Below, in pieces: positions 28,727 to 37,573 of a stretch of DNA of 64,000 bases. Position 1 is the stretch's first letter; every line of letters begins with the position of its first letter. Position numbers and translations under genes: made by a program. The notes under the pieces are model-generated. The model had not been told where the DNA came from and searched no databases. It worked only from the letters and a program-made list of their open reading frames with translations. Origin of the DNA: Lentisalinibacter sediminis (GTDB lineage: Bacteria; Pseudomonadota; Gammaproteobacteria; Steroidobacterales; Woeseiaceae); the NCBI RefSeq assembly GCF_040706615.1, contig NZ_JAPDRF010000003.1, positions 434,001 through 498,000 of the forward strand. The letters are read 5' to 3'.

Positions 28727-29482
28727 CTAGTCCGGTGTCCCGGCCTCCTCTGCGGGGCCGCCCGCGCCGTCTTCGTCCGCCGGCGGGTCCTGATCCAGCT
28801 CGTCCGGGAGCGTCTCCAGCTCGCCGAACTCGACGTAGCCCTGCAGGTAACGGTAGCGGCGCTCGAGCCTTTGCTCGATAGCGGCGTAATAGCGCGTGCC
28901 ATCGACGGAACGCCCGTTGCGCAGGATCACCGTCATCGGCGCGCCGACCGACGCGCCGACGCGGCCGGTGCGACTCTTCAGGCGCAGCTCGTCGAGACGG
29001 ATCAGACGGCGCACCAGCTCGCGGTCGCCGTACTTGCCGTAGAGACGCTCGTACTCGGCCACGCCGGCCTCCAGTTCGGCCGGCGCAAGCTGTTTCTCCA
29101 ACTCCTCCATGACGCTCACCAGCTCGTCGTGGCCCCGCTCCGCGGCCAGCCGGTACCAGGCGTAGGCCCGGGCGACGTCGCGCTCGGTGCCCTGTCCGGT
29201 GAGGTAGAGATAGCCGACCATGTATTGCGCGTACTTGTCGCCGATCTCCACCAGGTCCTTGCGCCAGATCCTGAAAGCGCGCTCGTAGTCGCCTTCCTGA
29301 TAGGCCTGTTCCGCCTTCTGCTGGATCTTGACCGTGCGGGTGCCGGGGACGTTGCCGGGGAAGGGCTCCTGGGTGGCGGCGGGCGCAGTCCAGAGGGCCA
29401 GGGCCGCCCCGAGGGCGAGCGAGGGCAATGCGCGCCGCGCCGGGATCCGTTTCATCGACATCGGGAATCTCTTGGCCATCAT
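28727..29482 (-). CDS. Exported Sel1-like repeat protein
   Basis: 251 aa with a signal peptide (ALPSLALGAALALWTAPAATQ) and one to two Sel1/TPR-like helical pairs: AYQEGDYERAFRIWRKDLVE and YMVGYLYLTGQGTERDVARA followed by YAWYRLAAERGH. The tail is acidic and Pro-rich. Such proteins act as periplasmic scaffolds; no partner is evident. The start may be either of two adjacent ATGs at 29482/29479 or an internal one before KRIPARRAL. Confidence 0.78.
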   Translation of the reverse strand: MMAKRFPMSMKRIPARRALPSLALGAALALWTAPAATQEPFPGNVPGTRTVKIQQKAEQAYQEGDYERAFRIWRKDLVEIGDKYAQYMVGYLYLTGQGTERDVARAYAWYRLAAERGHDELVSVMEELEKQLAPAELEAGVAEYERLYGKYGDRELVRRLIRLDELRLKSRTGRVGASVGAPMTVILRNGRSVDGTRYYAAIEQRLERRYRYLQGYVEFGELETLPDELDQDPPADEDGAGGPAEEAGTPD

Positions 29483-29578
29483 GGCGTGCCGGCCCTCTCA
29501 CCTTCGTTCCGTGGCGCGGCGACGACGGGGTTTTCCCGAGGACTTGTCACCCGCTCCCTGCTGCGACAAAGTAGCTTA

Positions 29579-29938
29579 ATGATGAATCAGGATGCATCGC
29601 AACCGGTATTCATGGTGGTGATCGGCGAGATTACCGACCCGCAGAAGATGAAGGCCTACACCGAGGCCCTGGCCGAGTCCCTGCTGTACGAGCAGCATCA
29701 GGGCTACTACGCGGCCATCGGCAAGCCGGTGGAGATGCTGGAGGCGGATTGGCCCTCCCACCAGGGGCTGGTGCTGGCTCGCTTCCCGTCCGCGGAACAC
29801 GCGCGGGCGTTCTGGAATTCGGACAAATACCAGAAAGAGATCAAGCCGCTGCGCGCCGGGGCCGGCCGATTTACCGTGGGACTGTTCGAGGAACTGCCCG
29901 TCCCCGGCCACATCGAGTGGGCGAAGAGCGGCTTCTGA
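29579..29938 (+). CDS. DUF1330 family protein
   Basis: 119-aa cytosolic protein with the dimeric alpha/beta (ferredoxin-like) barrel fold of DUF1330: FMVVIGEITDPQKMKAYTEA, a GKPVEMLEADWP strand, LVLARFPSAEHARAFWNS, and a final KPLRAGAGRFTVGLFEEL. No enzymatic activity is established for the family. The start ATGATG at 29579 has only a weak ribosome-binding site. Divergent from the Sel1-like gene and convergent with a crotonase. Confidence 0.85.
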   Translation: MMNQDASQPVFMVVIGEITDPQKMKAYTEALAESLLYEQHQGYYAAIGKPVEMLEADWPSHQGLVLARFPSAEHARAFWNSDKYQKEIKPLRAGAGRFTVGLFEELPVPGHIEWAKSGF

Positions 29939-29962
29939 GTCGGGCGGCCGGCCCGCAGAGCG

Positions 29963-30790
29963 TTATCCGGGGTCGCGGAACCGCGGCGAGCGCTTCTCCA
30001 TATTGGCCATCACGGCCTCGATCTGGTTCGGCTGCAGCATGAGTCCGGACTGAAGTTCGGCCTCCAGGGCGAGTCCCGTGGCGCCGTCGCCCACGAACGC
30101 CTCTTCCAGCAGACGCTTGCTGGCGCGGATCGCGTCCGGCGAGCGATTGGCGATCTCGGCGGCGAGCCCGCGGGCGGCCTGCAGAGGGTCGGATTTCACG
30201 GCGGTCACGAGACCGACGTCCGCCGCTTCCCTGCCGTCCAGGATGCGGCCGCTGAAGGTCAGCTCCTTCAGCCGGTCCAGCGGCATGACGCCGCGCAGCG
30301 TATGGGTCAAACCCATGTCCGGTATCAGGCCCCACTTGATCTCCATGACCGAGAGGCGGGCATCCGGCGCGGTGTAGCGGATGTCGGCCCCCAGCGCGAT
30401 CTGCAGGCCGCCGCCGAACACCACGCCCTCCAGCGCCGCGATCACCGGTACCGGCAGCGCCTTCCAGACCCACGCGGGGCTCTGGAACAGATTGGCGGGC
30501 GTGTCGCCCCGCGGTTGCATGGCCTCCGCCGCGAAGCCGGGGCCATCTCCGTCGCCGGGTCCGGGTTGGGTAAACGTCGAAGTATCGATGCCAGCGGAGA
30601 AGTTGCCGCCCTCGCCACGGAGCACGACCGCCCGCACGTCCGCGCGACCGGCCAGCGACTCGCCGGCCTCGATGATGGCGTGGAACATCTCCCGGTCCAG
30701 CGCGTTGTACTTCTCCGGGCGGCTCAGCGACACCTCCGCCACATGATCCCGGACCTTCACATGTAACCTTTTACTCATACCCGTACTCAT
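29963..30790 (-). CDS. Enoyl-CoA hydratase/isomerase family protein
   Basis: Crotonase-fold protein, 275 aa from ATG 30790, chosen because GGAG stands a few bases upstream; GTG 30808 and ATG 30778 are alternatives. It has FSAGIDTSTF and GVVFGGGLQIALGAD, where Gln replaces the first catalytic Glu, and Asp in GLIPDMGLTHTLR. This pattern suggests isomerase or another crotonase chemistry rather than plain hydration. Stand-alone gene, divergent from the YceI-like lipoprotein gene. Confidence 0.85.
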   Translation of the reverse strand: MSTGMSKRLHVKVRDHVAEVSLSRPEKYNALDREMFHAIIEAGESLAGRADVRAVVLRGEGGNFSAGIDTSTFTQPGPGDGDGPGFAAEAMQPRGDTPANLFQSPAWVWKALPVPVIAALEGVVFGGGLQIALGADIRYTAPDARLSVMEIKWGLIPDMGLTHTLRGVMPLDRLKELTFSGRILDGREAADVGLVTAVKSDPLQAARGLAAEIANRSPDAIRASKRLLEEAFVGDGATGLALEAELQSGLMLQPNQIEAVMANMEKRSPRFRDPG

Positions 30791-30855
30791 ACCCGGCTCC
30801 GTCTCCACCGCCTGTTAAGATGCTCCGTCGTTCCACCCGTCGCTGAGGGACAGCC

Positions 30856-30886
30856 GGATGATAGCTGGATGATAGCTGGATGATGA
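30856..30886. repeat. Tandem 11-bp repeat at the start of the YceI-like gene
   Basis: GGATGATAGCT is repeated 2.5 times (30856-30866, 30867-30877, then GGATGATG). The third partial copy supplies the ATG start codon of the next gene, so slippage here would move or duplicate the start. Confidence 0.7.
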
Positions 30887-31632
30887 GGAAAAAGTCTGAC
30901 CCCACTGCAGACGCCACAGCAACTCCGCACACCCCACTCACCCGCCTGGCCGCGTTGGCGGCCATGGGCCTGCTGCTGGTCGGCTGCGCCGGCAGAATGC
31001 CGGTCGAGCCGGCGCCGCCCACGGAGGAGAGGCACGCGGCCGACGTCGACCGGGCGACGGCCACCGAGTACCGCGTCGATCCGGAGGCCTCCCTGCTGCA
31101 ACTCTACGTCTATCGCGCGGGCCCGCTGGCGCGGCTGGGACACAACCACGTGGTCGCGAGCCGGGACCTGCAGGGGACCGTCTGGTACCGGGACCGGCAG
31201 GGCCGCTCGGCGTTCCGCATCAGCCTGCCGGTGGCACAGCTGACCGTCGACGAACCCGGGTTGCGCGAGGCCGCCGGCGACGACTTCCCCGGCGAAATCC
31301 CCCCCGAGGACATCGAGGGGACCCGCGGCAACATGCTTGGTGAGGCAGTGCTGGATGCGGCGCGCCATCCCGAACTGAGCGCCGAACTGGTGGCGGTGGA
31401 GAACAGCGGCGAGGCATTGACGGTAACGACGGCGCTCACGATCCGCGGACGGCGCAGGCTGGTGGACTTCCCGCTGCGTGTGCGAGTCGACGAGGACCGG
31501 CTGGTGGCCACGGGCGAGACCACGGTGAGCCATGCCGCGCTCGGCCTGGAGCCGTTCAGCATCATGGGCGGCGCCCTCTCCGTGGCCGAGGATATCGGCG
31601 TGCGCTACCGGGTGGTGGCGCGCCGGCGCTGA
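30880..31632 (+). CDS. YceI-like family lipoprotein
   Basis: 250 aa. A lipoprotein signal ends with lipobox LLVGC (Cys36), preceded by an unusually long polar N-region. The mature part has the YceI-type lipocalin-like barrel: YRVDPEASLLQLYVYRAGPL, LGHNHVVASRDLQGTVW, and later LTIRGRRRLVDFPLRVRV. YceI proteins bind long isoprenoid or amide ligands in a hydrophobic pocket. Its start lies in a tandem repeat and no good ribosome-binding site is visible. Convergent with the PQQ dehydrogenase. Confidence 0.82.
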   Translation: MMRKKSDPTADATATPHTPLTRLAALAAMGLLLVGCAGRMPVEPAPPTEERHAADVDRATATEYRVDPEASLLQLYVYRAGPLARLGHNHVVASRDLQGTVWYRDRQGRSAFRISLPVAQLTVDEPGLREAAGDDFPGEIPPEDIEGTRGNMLGEAVLDAARHPELSAELVAVENSGEALTVTTALTIRGRRRLVDFPLRVRVDEDRLVATGETTVSHAALGLEPFSIMGGALSVAEDIGVRYRVVARRR

Positions 31633-31636
31633 CCGA

Positions 31637-33838
31637 TTACTGCAACTTCAGCAGCACCCAGGCGGCGGCGTCCGCCGCAGTCTCCTTCACGGCCCGCCAC
31701 CAGCCCCAGTCGTTCTGACGCTCCCACTCGCGCTGCGTCTCGAAGATGACGTAGGCGTGGATGGCCTCGATGTCCTCCTCGCTCAGACGATTCTCGAAGC
31801 TCGGCATGCCGGCTCCCGCCAGCAGTCCCTTGCCCACGATCTGCGCGAATATCTCGTGCCGGTCGGGCGTGAGGTAGCGCAGATCGGGGATCACGCCGCC
31901 GCCGATCACGCGGAAGCCGTGGCACACGGCGCAGTGGCGGGCGTACTGATCGAAGCCCCGTTCCAGCATCTCGTCGCTCGTATCGAGTTCCGGCGGCTCG
32001 GGCATCTCCGCCAGGGGCGCCGGGCCGGGCGGCGGGCTACCGTCGGCACCCACCTTGTAGGCCAGCATGCGCCCCGTCGCGCCGCTCACGACATTGTCGT
32101 TCACGGCACCGCCGTACAGCGCCATGGCGCCGCCCCAGCCGGCCAGCACCGCGACGTACTGTTCGCCGTCCACCTCGTAGCTGATCGGTGCCGCCACGAT
32201 GCCGTTGTTCGCCGGCGCCTGCCAGAGCCGCTCGCCGTCCGCCGCCCGGTAGGCGCTGAAGAAGCCCATGGCGTCGCCCTGGAAGACGAGGCCGCCGGCG
32301 GTGGAAAGGACGCCGCCGTTCCACGGGTGCTGGTGGGGGACGCGCCAGACAGCCTCCTGGCGCACCGGATCCCAGGCCAGCAGGGAGGCTTTCACCAGCT
32401 GGCGGTACATGCTGCGCTCGATGTCGGGGCCGAGCTGCATCGGCGTGGTGCCCTTCGCCATGTCGGTGCCCGTCTGCCAGTAGGTCGACGCGCGCGGCGA
32501 CTCCGGGTCGGCGCCGTAGGTGGCAGGCACGTCCATCGCGGGGACGTAGACCAGGCCAGTCTGCGGGCTGTACGACATCGGCTGCCAGTTGTGCGCGCCC
32601 GACGGCGACGGAAAGGTCAGCCGGGGCTCGTCCGAATAACGCGCGTCCGGGAGCTCCACCGGCCGGCCGGTCTCCGGATCCACGTGGGTAGCCCAGTTGA
32701 TGCGCACGAAATTCTCGGCGCTGATGAAGCGGCCGTCGCGACGGTCGAGCACGTAGAAGAAGCCGTTCTTCGGTGCCTGCATGATCACCGGCATGGTCTC
32801 GCCGCCGATCTCGATGTCCGCCAGGATCATGTGCTGGGTGGCGGTGTAGTCCCAGGTCTCGCCGGGCGTCGTCTGGTAATGCCAGACGTACTCCCCGGTG
32901 TCCGGGCGCAGCGCCATAATGGAGGACAGGAACAGATTATCGCCGCCGCCCGGGCTGCGCTGCTTCTGGTTCCAGGGCGAACCGTTGCCCACCCCCACGT
33001 AGAGCAGGTCCAGGTCCGGGTCGTAGGCCATGGAATCCCAGACGGTGCCGCCGCCGCCGAGCTTCCACCACTCGCCGTTCCAGGTCTCGGCCGCCATGGC
33101 CATGATCTCGTCCTCGAAGCCATCGGCCGGGTTGCCCGGAACCGTGTAGAAGCGCCAGATCATCTCGCCGGTGTCCGGGTCGTAGGCGCTCAGGTAGCCG
33201 CGCACGCCGTACTCGCCGCCGCCGTTGCCGATCAGCACCTTGTTCTTCACCACCCGCGGCGCGCCGGTGATGGTGTAGGGCTGCGACTGGTCGACCGTGA
33301 CCCGCTCCCACAGCTTCTCGCCGGTGACCGCATCGAGCGCGACGAGACGGCCGTCGAGAGTGCCGAAGAAGACCTTGCCCTCCCAGATCGCGACGCCGCG
33401 GTTGACGGCGTCGCAACACGCATTGCGCCCGGTGGCGCGGGGCACCTGCGGATCGTGGCTCCAGAGTTTCTCGCCGGTGCGTGCATCCAGCGCGAAGACC
33501 ATGCTCCAGGAGCCGGTGACGTACATCACGCCGTCGACCACGATGGGCGTGGCCTCCTGGCCGCGCCGGGTGGGCAGTTCGAAAGACCAGGCGAGACCCA
33601 GTTCGTCCACGTTCTCCGTATCCACCTGGGCGAGCGGACTGAAGCGCTGCTCGCTGTAGGTGCGGCCGTGGGTGAGCCAGTTGCCCGGCTCGCCGTCGGC
33701 CTCGACGATGCGTTCGCCGTCGACGCGTTGCAGCGACTCCCGCGTCTGCTCGTCCAGTGCCGCGGCGGCGGCCGGCGGCAGCGTGGCGGCCAGCAGCGCA
33801 AGGAGTACCAGTCCCCGCCCGGATTTCGACCGATCCAT
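31637..33838 (-). CDS. Quinohemoprotein alcohol dehydrogenase (PQQ plus cytochrome c domain)
   Basis: Periplasmic dehydrogenase of 733 aa that oxidises alcohols with PQQ and passes electrons to its own haem. A signal peptide (1-26) is followed by an eight-bladed propeller with the vicinal disulfide Cys141-Cys142 (NACCDAVNRG) and catalytic Asp330 (GETWDYTATQH). The residue two after that Asp is Thr332, not Asp, which argues for a calcium rather than a lanthanide enzyme. The C-terminal cytochrome c domain has CAVCH (636-640) and axial Met678 (AGMPSF). Type II quinohemoprotein layout. No PQQ biosynthesis genes in the window. Confidence 0.95.
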   Translation of the reverse strand: MDRSKSGRGLVLLALLAATLPPAAAAALDEQTRESLQRVDGERIVEADGEPGNWLTHGRTYSEQRFSPLAQVDTENVDELGLAWSFELPTRRGQEATPIVVDGVMYVTGSWSMVFALDARTGEKLWSHDPQVPRATGRNACCDAVNRGVAIWEGKVFFGTLDGRLVALDAVTGEKLWERVTVDQSQPYTITGAPRVVKNKVLIGNGGGEYGVRGYLSAYDPDTGEMIWRFYTVPGNPADGFEDEIMAMAAETWNGEWWKLGGGGTVWDSMAYDPDLDLLYVGVGNGSPWNQKQRSPGGGDNLFLSSIMALRPDTGEYVWHYQTTPGETWDYTATQHMILADIEIGGETMPVIMQAPKNGFFYVLDRRDGRFISAENFVRINWATHVDPETGRPVELPDARYSDEPRLTFPSPSGAHNWQPMSYSPQTGLVYVPAMDVPATYGADPESPRASTYWQTGTDMAKGTTPMQLGPDIERSMYRQLVKASLLAWDPVRQEAVWRVPHQHPWNGGVLSTAGGLVFQGDAMGFFSAYRAADGERLWQAPANNGIVAAPISYEVDGEQYVAVLAGWGGAMALYGGAVNDNVVSGATGRMLAYKVGADGSPPPGPAPLAEMPEPPELDTSDEMLERGFDQYARHCAVCHGFRVIGGGVIPDLRYLTPDRHEIFAQIVGKGLLAGAGMPSFENRLSEEDIEAIHAYVIFETQREWERQNDWGWWRAVKETAADAAAWVLLKLQ

Positions 33839-33853
33839 CAGCTATCTACCCCC

Positions 33854-34717
33854 TCAAAGCGACAGAGTGCATCTGCCATTCGACACGACCGTGACACCCC
33901 GCTCCGGGACCCGGCAGCGAAACGAGATCAGGTTCCCATCCTGCCACATCTCCGTCAGTATTCGCTCGCCCGGGAACACCGGCGCCGAGAAGCGCGCATC
34001 GAAGCCCGTGATCAGCGTGTGGTCGTACTCGCACACCGTTTTCAGCACGGCATGGCAGGCGAACCCGTAGGTGCACAGGCCGTGCAGGATCGGCCTGTCG
34101 AAACCGGCCCGGGCGGCGAGCGCGGGGTCGGCGTGGAGCGGATTGCGGTCGCCGTTCAGCCGGTAGAGCAATGCCTGTTCCGGCCGCGTGGCGAGTTCAC
34201 AGGTAAGATCCGGCTCCCTGTCCGGCTCCGGGTGGGGCGCCGGGCCCGAACCGGCCGGTCCGCCGAAGCCGCCGTCGCCGCGCGCGAATATCGTATTGCC
34301 GAGGGTGAACATGGCCGTGTCGTCCCGGGCGAGGCGGCCCTCGGTCTCGGTGAGGATGATGGCGCCCTTGCCCTCCCCCTTGTCATAGGCCGCCGTCACG
34401 CGGGAGTCCAGCAGGAGCTCGCCGGCCGGCGGCAGCGGCCGATGCAACGTCAGGCGCTGCTCGCCGTGCAGCACCCGTGAAAAGTCCCAGCCGCTTGCGT
34501 CCAGATAGCCGGCGAAGCCGTCGGTCCGGAGCACGGTGGAAAGCGTGGGCACCGTCTTCAGCACGCGCCGCTCGCAGACGTAGCCGAGCTCGCGCTCGTC
34601 GGTCGGATCCTGGCCGAAGCCGACGCCAAGGGCATAGAGCAGGGTCTCACGGTCGGTCCAGGCGACCCGCTCGTCCTTCGCCCGGCAGGCCATCAGTCTG
34701 TCGTAGTCCAGTGCCAT
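33854..34717 (-). CDS. MaoC-like enoyl-CoA hydratase 2
   Basis: Double-hotdog (R)-specific enoyl-CoA hydratase of 287 aa, like the hydratase-2 part of peroxisomal MFE-2. The second hotdog carries the hydratase-2 motif YRLNGDRNPLHADPALA with Asp190, Asn192 and His195. The first half lacks the motif, as normal for the family. It produces (R)-3-hydroxyacyl-CoA, usable by an MFE-2-type SDR. The downstream gene on this strand is the PQQ dehydrogenase, 15 bp away; upstream are a crotonase and a kinase-like gene. Confidence 0.92.
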   Translation of the reverse strand: MALDYDRLMACRAKDERVAWTDRETLLYALGVGFGQDPTDERELGYVCERRVLKTVPTLSTVLRTDGFAGYLDASGWDFSRVLHGEQRLTLHRPLPPAGELLLDSRVTAAYDKGEGKGAIILTETEGRLARDDTAMFTLGNTIFARGDGGFGGPAGSGPAPHPEPDREPDLTCELATRPEQALLYRLNGDRNPLHADPALAARAGFDRPILHGLCTYGFACHAVLKTVCEYDHTLITGFDARFSAPVFPGERILTEMWQDGNLISFRCRVPERGVTVVSNGRCTLSL

Positions 34718-34762
34718 GTTCAGTGTCCCGTGATCCGCTCCGTGATCGGCTGCCCGGCCGGC

Positions 34763-35602
34763 TCAGTGTTCGTCCTGCCACCACGGATAAAACGGCGGCA
34801 TGTGCTCCGAGACCCGCAGCGGGAACTGCGGCTTGCGTTTCTCCAGGAAGCTCGCGACGCCCTCCGCCGCATCTGCGGACTGCCCCATGTGCCAGATCGC
34901 CTGAGACTCGAGGAGATGTGCCTCGTGCGGCCCGGCGGCACCCAGCATGCGCCAGACCAGCGCGCGCGCCAGCGCCACCGACACCGCGCCGGTGTTCTCG
35001 GCTATCTCCGCCGCCAGCGCCCGGGCCCTCGGCAGCAGCGCATCCGGCGCGAGCACTTCCGAGACGAGGCCGGCCTCCCGCGCCTCGTCCGTGCCGAAAA
35101 CCCGGGCGGTGGCGAACCACTCCATGGCCTTGCTGACACCGACGATGCGGGGCAGGAACCAGCTCGAGCAGGCGTCCGGCGCGATGCCCCGGGCGAGGAA
35201 GACGAAGCCGAGCTTGTTGTCCGGCACCGTCAGCCGGATGTCGGCCGGCAGCGTCATGGTCAGGCCCACGCCCACCGCCGGCCCGTTGATCGCCGCGATG
35301 ATCGGCTTCGGGCAGTCGAACATGGCCAGCGTGACGCGGCCACCGCCGTCACGATGGGCCTCGGCGCTGCGGTCGGCCCGGTTGAAGGTGTCGCCGCCGG
35401 ACTCGAGATCGGCCCCGGCGCAGAATGCCCGGCCCGCGCCCGTCAGTATCACCACACGCACGTCGTCGTTGCGCCCGGCTTCGGCGTAGGCGTCGATCAA
35501 CGCATCGCGCATCGCCGGGTTGAACGCGTTCAGCCGGTCCGGCCGGTTCAGCGTGATGGTCATCACGCCCTCGGCCACGTCGAGCAGGATGGGCTCGCTC
35601 AT
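34763..35602 (-). CDS. Enoyl-CoA hydratase/isomerase family protein
   Basis: 279-aa crotonase-fold protein with FCAGADLES and NGPAVGVGLTMTLPAD; the first catalytic Glu is absent, and Asp in GIAPDACSSWFLPR stands at the second position. The C-terminus EHMPPFYPWWQDE is common in a subgroup annotated as crotonase/enoyl-CoA hydratase. Start overlaps the stop of the kinase-like gene by 4 bp (35599-35602), so the two are coupled. Likely isomerase or hydratase in the same acyl-CoA pathway. Confidence 0.88.
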   Translation of the reverse strand: MSEPILLDVAEGVMTITLNRPDRLNAFNPAMRDALIDAYAEAGRNDDVRVVILTGAGRAFCAGADLESGGDTFNRADRSAEAHRDGGGRVTLAMFDCPKPIIAAINGPAVGVGLTMTLPADIRLTVPDNKLGFVFLARGIAPDACSSWFLPRIVGVSKAMEWFATARVFGTDEAREAGLVSEVLAPDALLPRARALAAEIAENTGAVSVALARALVWRMLGAAGPHEAHLLESQAIWHMGQSADAAEGVASFLEKRKPQFPLRVSEHMPPFYPWWQDEH

Positions 35603-36678
35603 CCGCCCCCGGCTCCCGCCCGCAGCGCATAGTCCCAGGCGATCTCGGCCAGGGGCTGCACCGAACGCGCCGACTGCTTCGCGTGTTCGCTGGCCGCCGT
35701 GCCGTCGCGCACCCGTCCGGCGATACCCTGCAGGATCGCCGCGATGCGGAAGAAGTTGTAGGCGGCATAGAAATCCCGGTTCTCGATGCCTTTGCGGCCG
35801 GTGCGCTCGCAGTACATGTCCACGTATTCGTCCTCGGTGGGGATACCGAGCGGCTTCAGTTCGCGGTCCTTGAGACCGCTGGAGCCGACCCCCAGCGGCG
35901 GCATCTGCCAGCTCATGAGGTGGTAGGTGAAATCGCCCAACGGGTGCCCGATGGTGGAGAGCTCCCAGTCCAGCACGGCGATCACGCGCGGCTCCGTGGG
36001 ATGGATGATCATGTTGTCCAGGCGGAAATCACCATGGACGATGCTGGACGAGTCGTCGTCCGGGATGTTCTCGGGCAGCCACTCGATCAGGCGGTCCATC
36101 TCGGGGATCTTCTGCGTCTCCGAGGCGTAGTACTGTTTCGACCAGCGCGAGATCTGGCGGGCGAAGTAGTTGCCCGGCTTACCGAATGTCTCCAGGCCGG
36201 CCGCGACGTAGTCAACGGAGTGCAGCGTGGCGATGGTCGCGTTGACATGGTCGTAGATGGCGGTGCGCTCGTCCGGCTCCAGCGCCGGCAGGTCCAGCTC
36301 CCAGAAGATGCGCCCGTCCACGCAGTCCATGATGTAGAACATCGTGCCAACCACGCTCTCGTCGTCGCACAGCACATAGGGCCGCGGCACGGGAAAGTCC
36401 TGCTCGTACAGGGCGCTGATCACCCGGAACTCCCGGTCCACCGCATGCGCCGATGGCAGCAGTTTGCCCGGCGGCTTGCGCCGCAGCACGTACTGTCCCG
36501 AGGGCGAACTGAGCCGATAGGTGGGATTCGACTGGCCGCCGCGGAACTGGCGCACCGTCAGCGGTCCCTCGAAACCTTCCACGTGCCCGGCCATGTATTC
36601 CTCGAGGCGAGCCTCGTCGAAGCGGTGCGCCTCCACCACCTCCTTCGTGCCGGAGAATTGTTCCTGTCTGCTCGCCAA
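35599..36678 (-). CDS. Phosphotransferase, LvaA / ACAD10-ACAD11 kinase-domain type
   Basis: 359-aa protein-kinase-fold (aminoglycoside phosphotransferase) enzyme. VLRRKPPGKLL holds the ATP-binding lysine; the catalytic loop is HGDFRLDN (215-222), and Asp237 in LDWELSTIGHPLGD binds Mg. The close relatives are the kinase domain of human ACAD10/11 and Pseudomonas LvaA, which phosphorylate 4-hydroxyacyl-CoA before phosphate elimination. Start is TTG 36678, two bases after the stop of the HSDL2-like SDR, matching the family N-terminus. Antibiotic resistance is unlikely given this context. Confidence 0.88.
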   Translation of the reverse strand: MASRQEQFSGTKEVVEAHRFDEARLEEYMAGHVEGFEGPLTVRQFRGGQSNPTYRLSSPSGQYVLRRKPPGKLLPSAHAVDREFRVISALYEQDFPVPRPYVLCDDESVVGTMFYIMDCVDGRIFWELDLPALEPDERTAIYDHVNATIATLHSVDYVAAGLETFGKPGNYFARQISRWSKQYYASETQKIPEMDRLIEWLPENIPDDDSSSIVHGDFRLDNMIIHPTEPRVIAVLDWELSTIGHPLGDFTYHLMSWQMPPLGVGSSGLKDRELKPLGIPTEDEYVDMYCERTGRKGIENRDFYAAYNFFRIAAILQGIAGRVRDGTAASEHAKQSARSVQPLAEIAWDYALRAGAGGG

Positions 36679-36680
36679 GG

Positions 36681-37526
36681 CTACGCCCCTCCCTTCGCCC
36701 GCGGCTCGACGAAGAAATCCGGGTAAGGTTCGTTCTCCGGTACCACACGGTAGGACGTGAGGTCCGTAATGCCGACGCTCTCCAGCACCTCGTCGTCCAC
36801 GCAGAAGTTGCCGGTGAACTCGCGGCTCGGGCGGGTGAGAATCACGTGCGCCGCGTCCGCCATGACTTCCGGCTTCAGCGAGTGGGCCACCATATCGTCA
36901 CCGCCGAGCAGGTTCTTCACCGCCGCGGTAGCAATCGTGGTGCGCGGCCAGAGCGCGTTTACGGCCACGCCCTTGTCCCGGAACTCGCCGGCCATGCCGA
37001 GCACGCACAGGCTCATGCCGAACTTGGCCATCGTATAGGCGACGTGGGGCGCGAACCATTTCTCTTCCATGTTCAGCGGCGGAGAGAGATTCAGGATGTG
37101 GGGGTTGTCCGCCTCCAGCAGGTGGGGCAGGCAGGTCTTGGAGACCAGGAAGGTACCGCGCGTGTTGATCTGGTGCATGAGGTCGTAGCGCTTCATCTCC
37201 GTCTGCAGCGTGCCGGTCAGCGAGATGGCGCTCGCGTTGTTGACGCAGATATCGAGCCCGCCGAAGCGCTCGACCGTCGCCGCCACGGCCGCCTGTACCT
37301 GCTCCTCGTCACGGATGTCGCAGACGACGGGCAGCGCCTGGCCCCCGGCTTCCTCGATCTCCTCGGCCGCCGTATAGATGGTCCCCGGCAGTTTCGGATG
37401 GGGCTCGGCTGTCTTGGCGGCGATGGCGATGTTGGCGCCGTCCGCCGCGGCCCTTTTGGCGATGGCCAGACCGATGCCGCGGCTGGCTCCGGAGATGAAT
37501 AGCGTCTTGCCTTCGAGTGTGCTCAT
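36681..37526 (-). CDS. SDR family oxidoreductase, HSDL2-like
   Basis: 281-aa short-chain dehydrogenase close to hydroxysteroid dehydrogenase-like protein 2. GASRGIG (13-19), CVNNASAISL, LNLSPPLNM, and Tyr164/Lys168 (YTMAKFG) form cofactor and active sites. The C-terminal part has FTGNFCVDDEVLESVGITDL, typical of HSDL2, but lacks the SCP2 domain of the animal protein. First gene of the four- or five-gene set with the kinase-like, crotonase and MaoC genes. Substrate unknown, probably an acyl-CoA. Confidence 0.9.
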   Translation of the reverse strand: MSTLEGKTLFISGASRGIGLAIAKRAAADGANIAIAAKTAEPHPKLPGTIYTAAEEIEEAGGQALPVVCDIRDEEQVQAAVAATVERFGGLDICVNNASAISLTGTLQTEMKRYDLMHQINTRGTFLVSKTCLPHLLEADNPHILNLSPPLNMEEKWFAPHVAYTMAKFGMSLCVLGMAGEFRDKGVAVNALWPRTTIATAAVKNLLGGDDMVAHSLKPEVMADAAHVILTRPSREFTGNFCVDDEVLESVGITDLTSYRVVPENEPYPDFFVEPRAKGGA

Positions 37527-37573
37527 GGTATGGCGGCCCCTTCCGGTCGTAAATTGCAGTGATTCATGATAAC

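Noticed and set aside
30889..30904. AAAAAGTCTGACCCC at the start of the YceI-like gene, similar to RAYT-associated repeats known from other genomes
   Set aside because: Only one copy in the window and it lies in coding sequence; resemblance is from memory alone.
31637..33838. Lanthanide-dependent XoxF-type dehydrogenase
   Set aside because: The residue two positions after catalytic Asp330 is Thr, not the extra Asp that binds the lanthanide; the fused cytochrome c also fits quinohemoprotein alcohol dehydrogenase.
35599..36678. Aminoglycoside resistance phosphotransferase
   Set aside because: The fold is shared, but the sequence matches the LvaA/ACAD10-11 branch and the neighbours are acyl-CoA enzymes.
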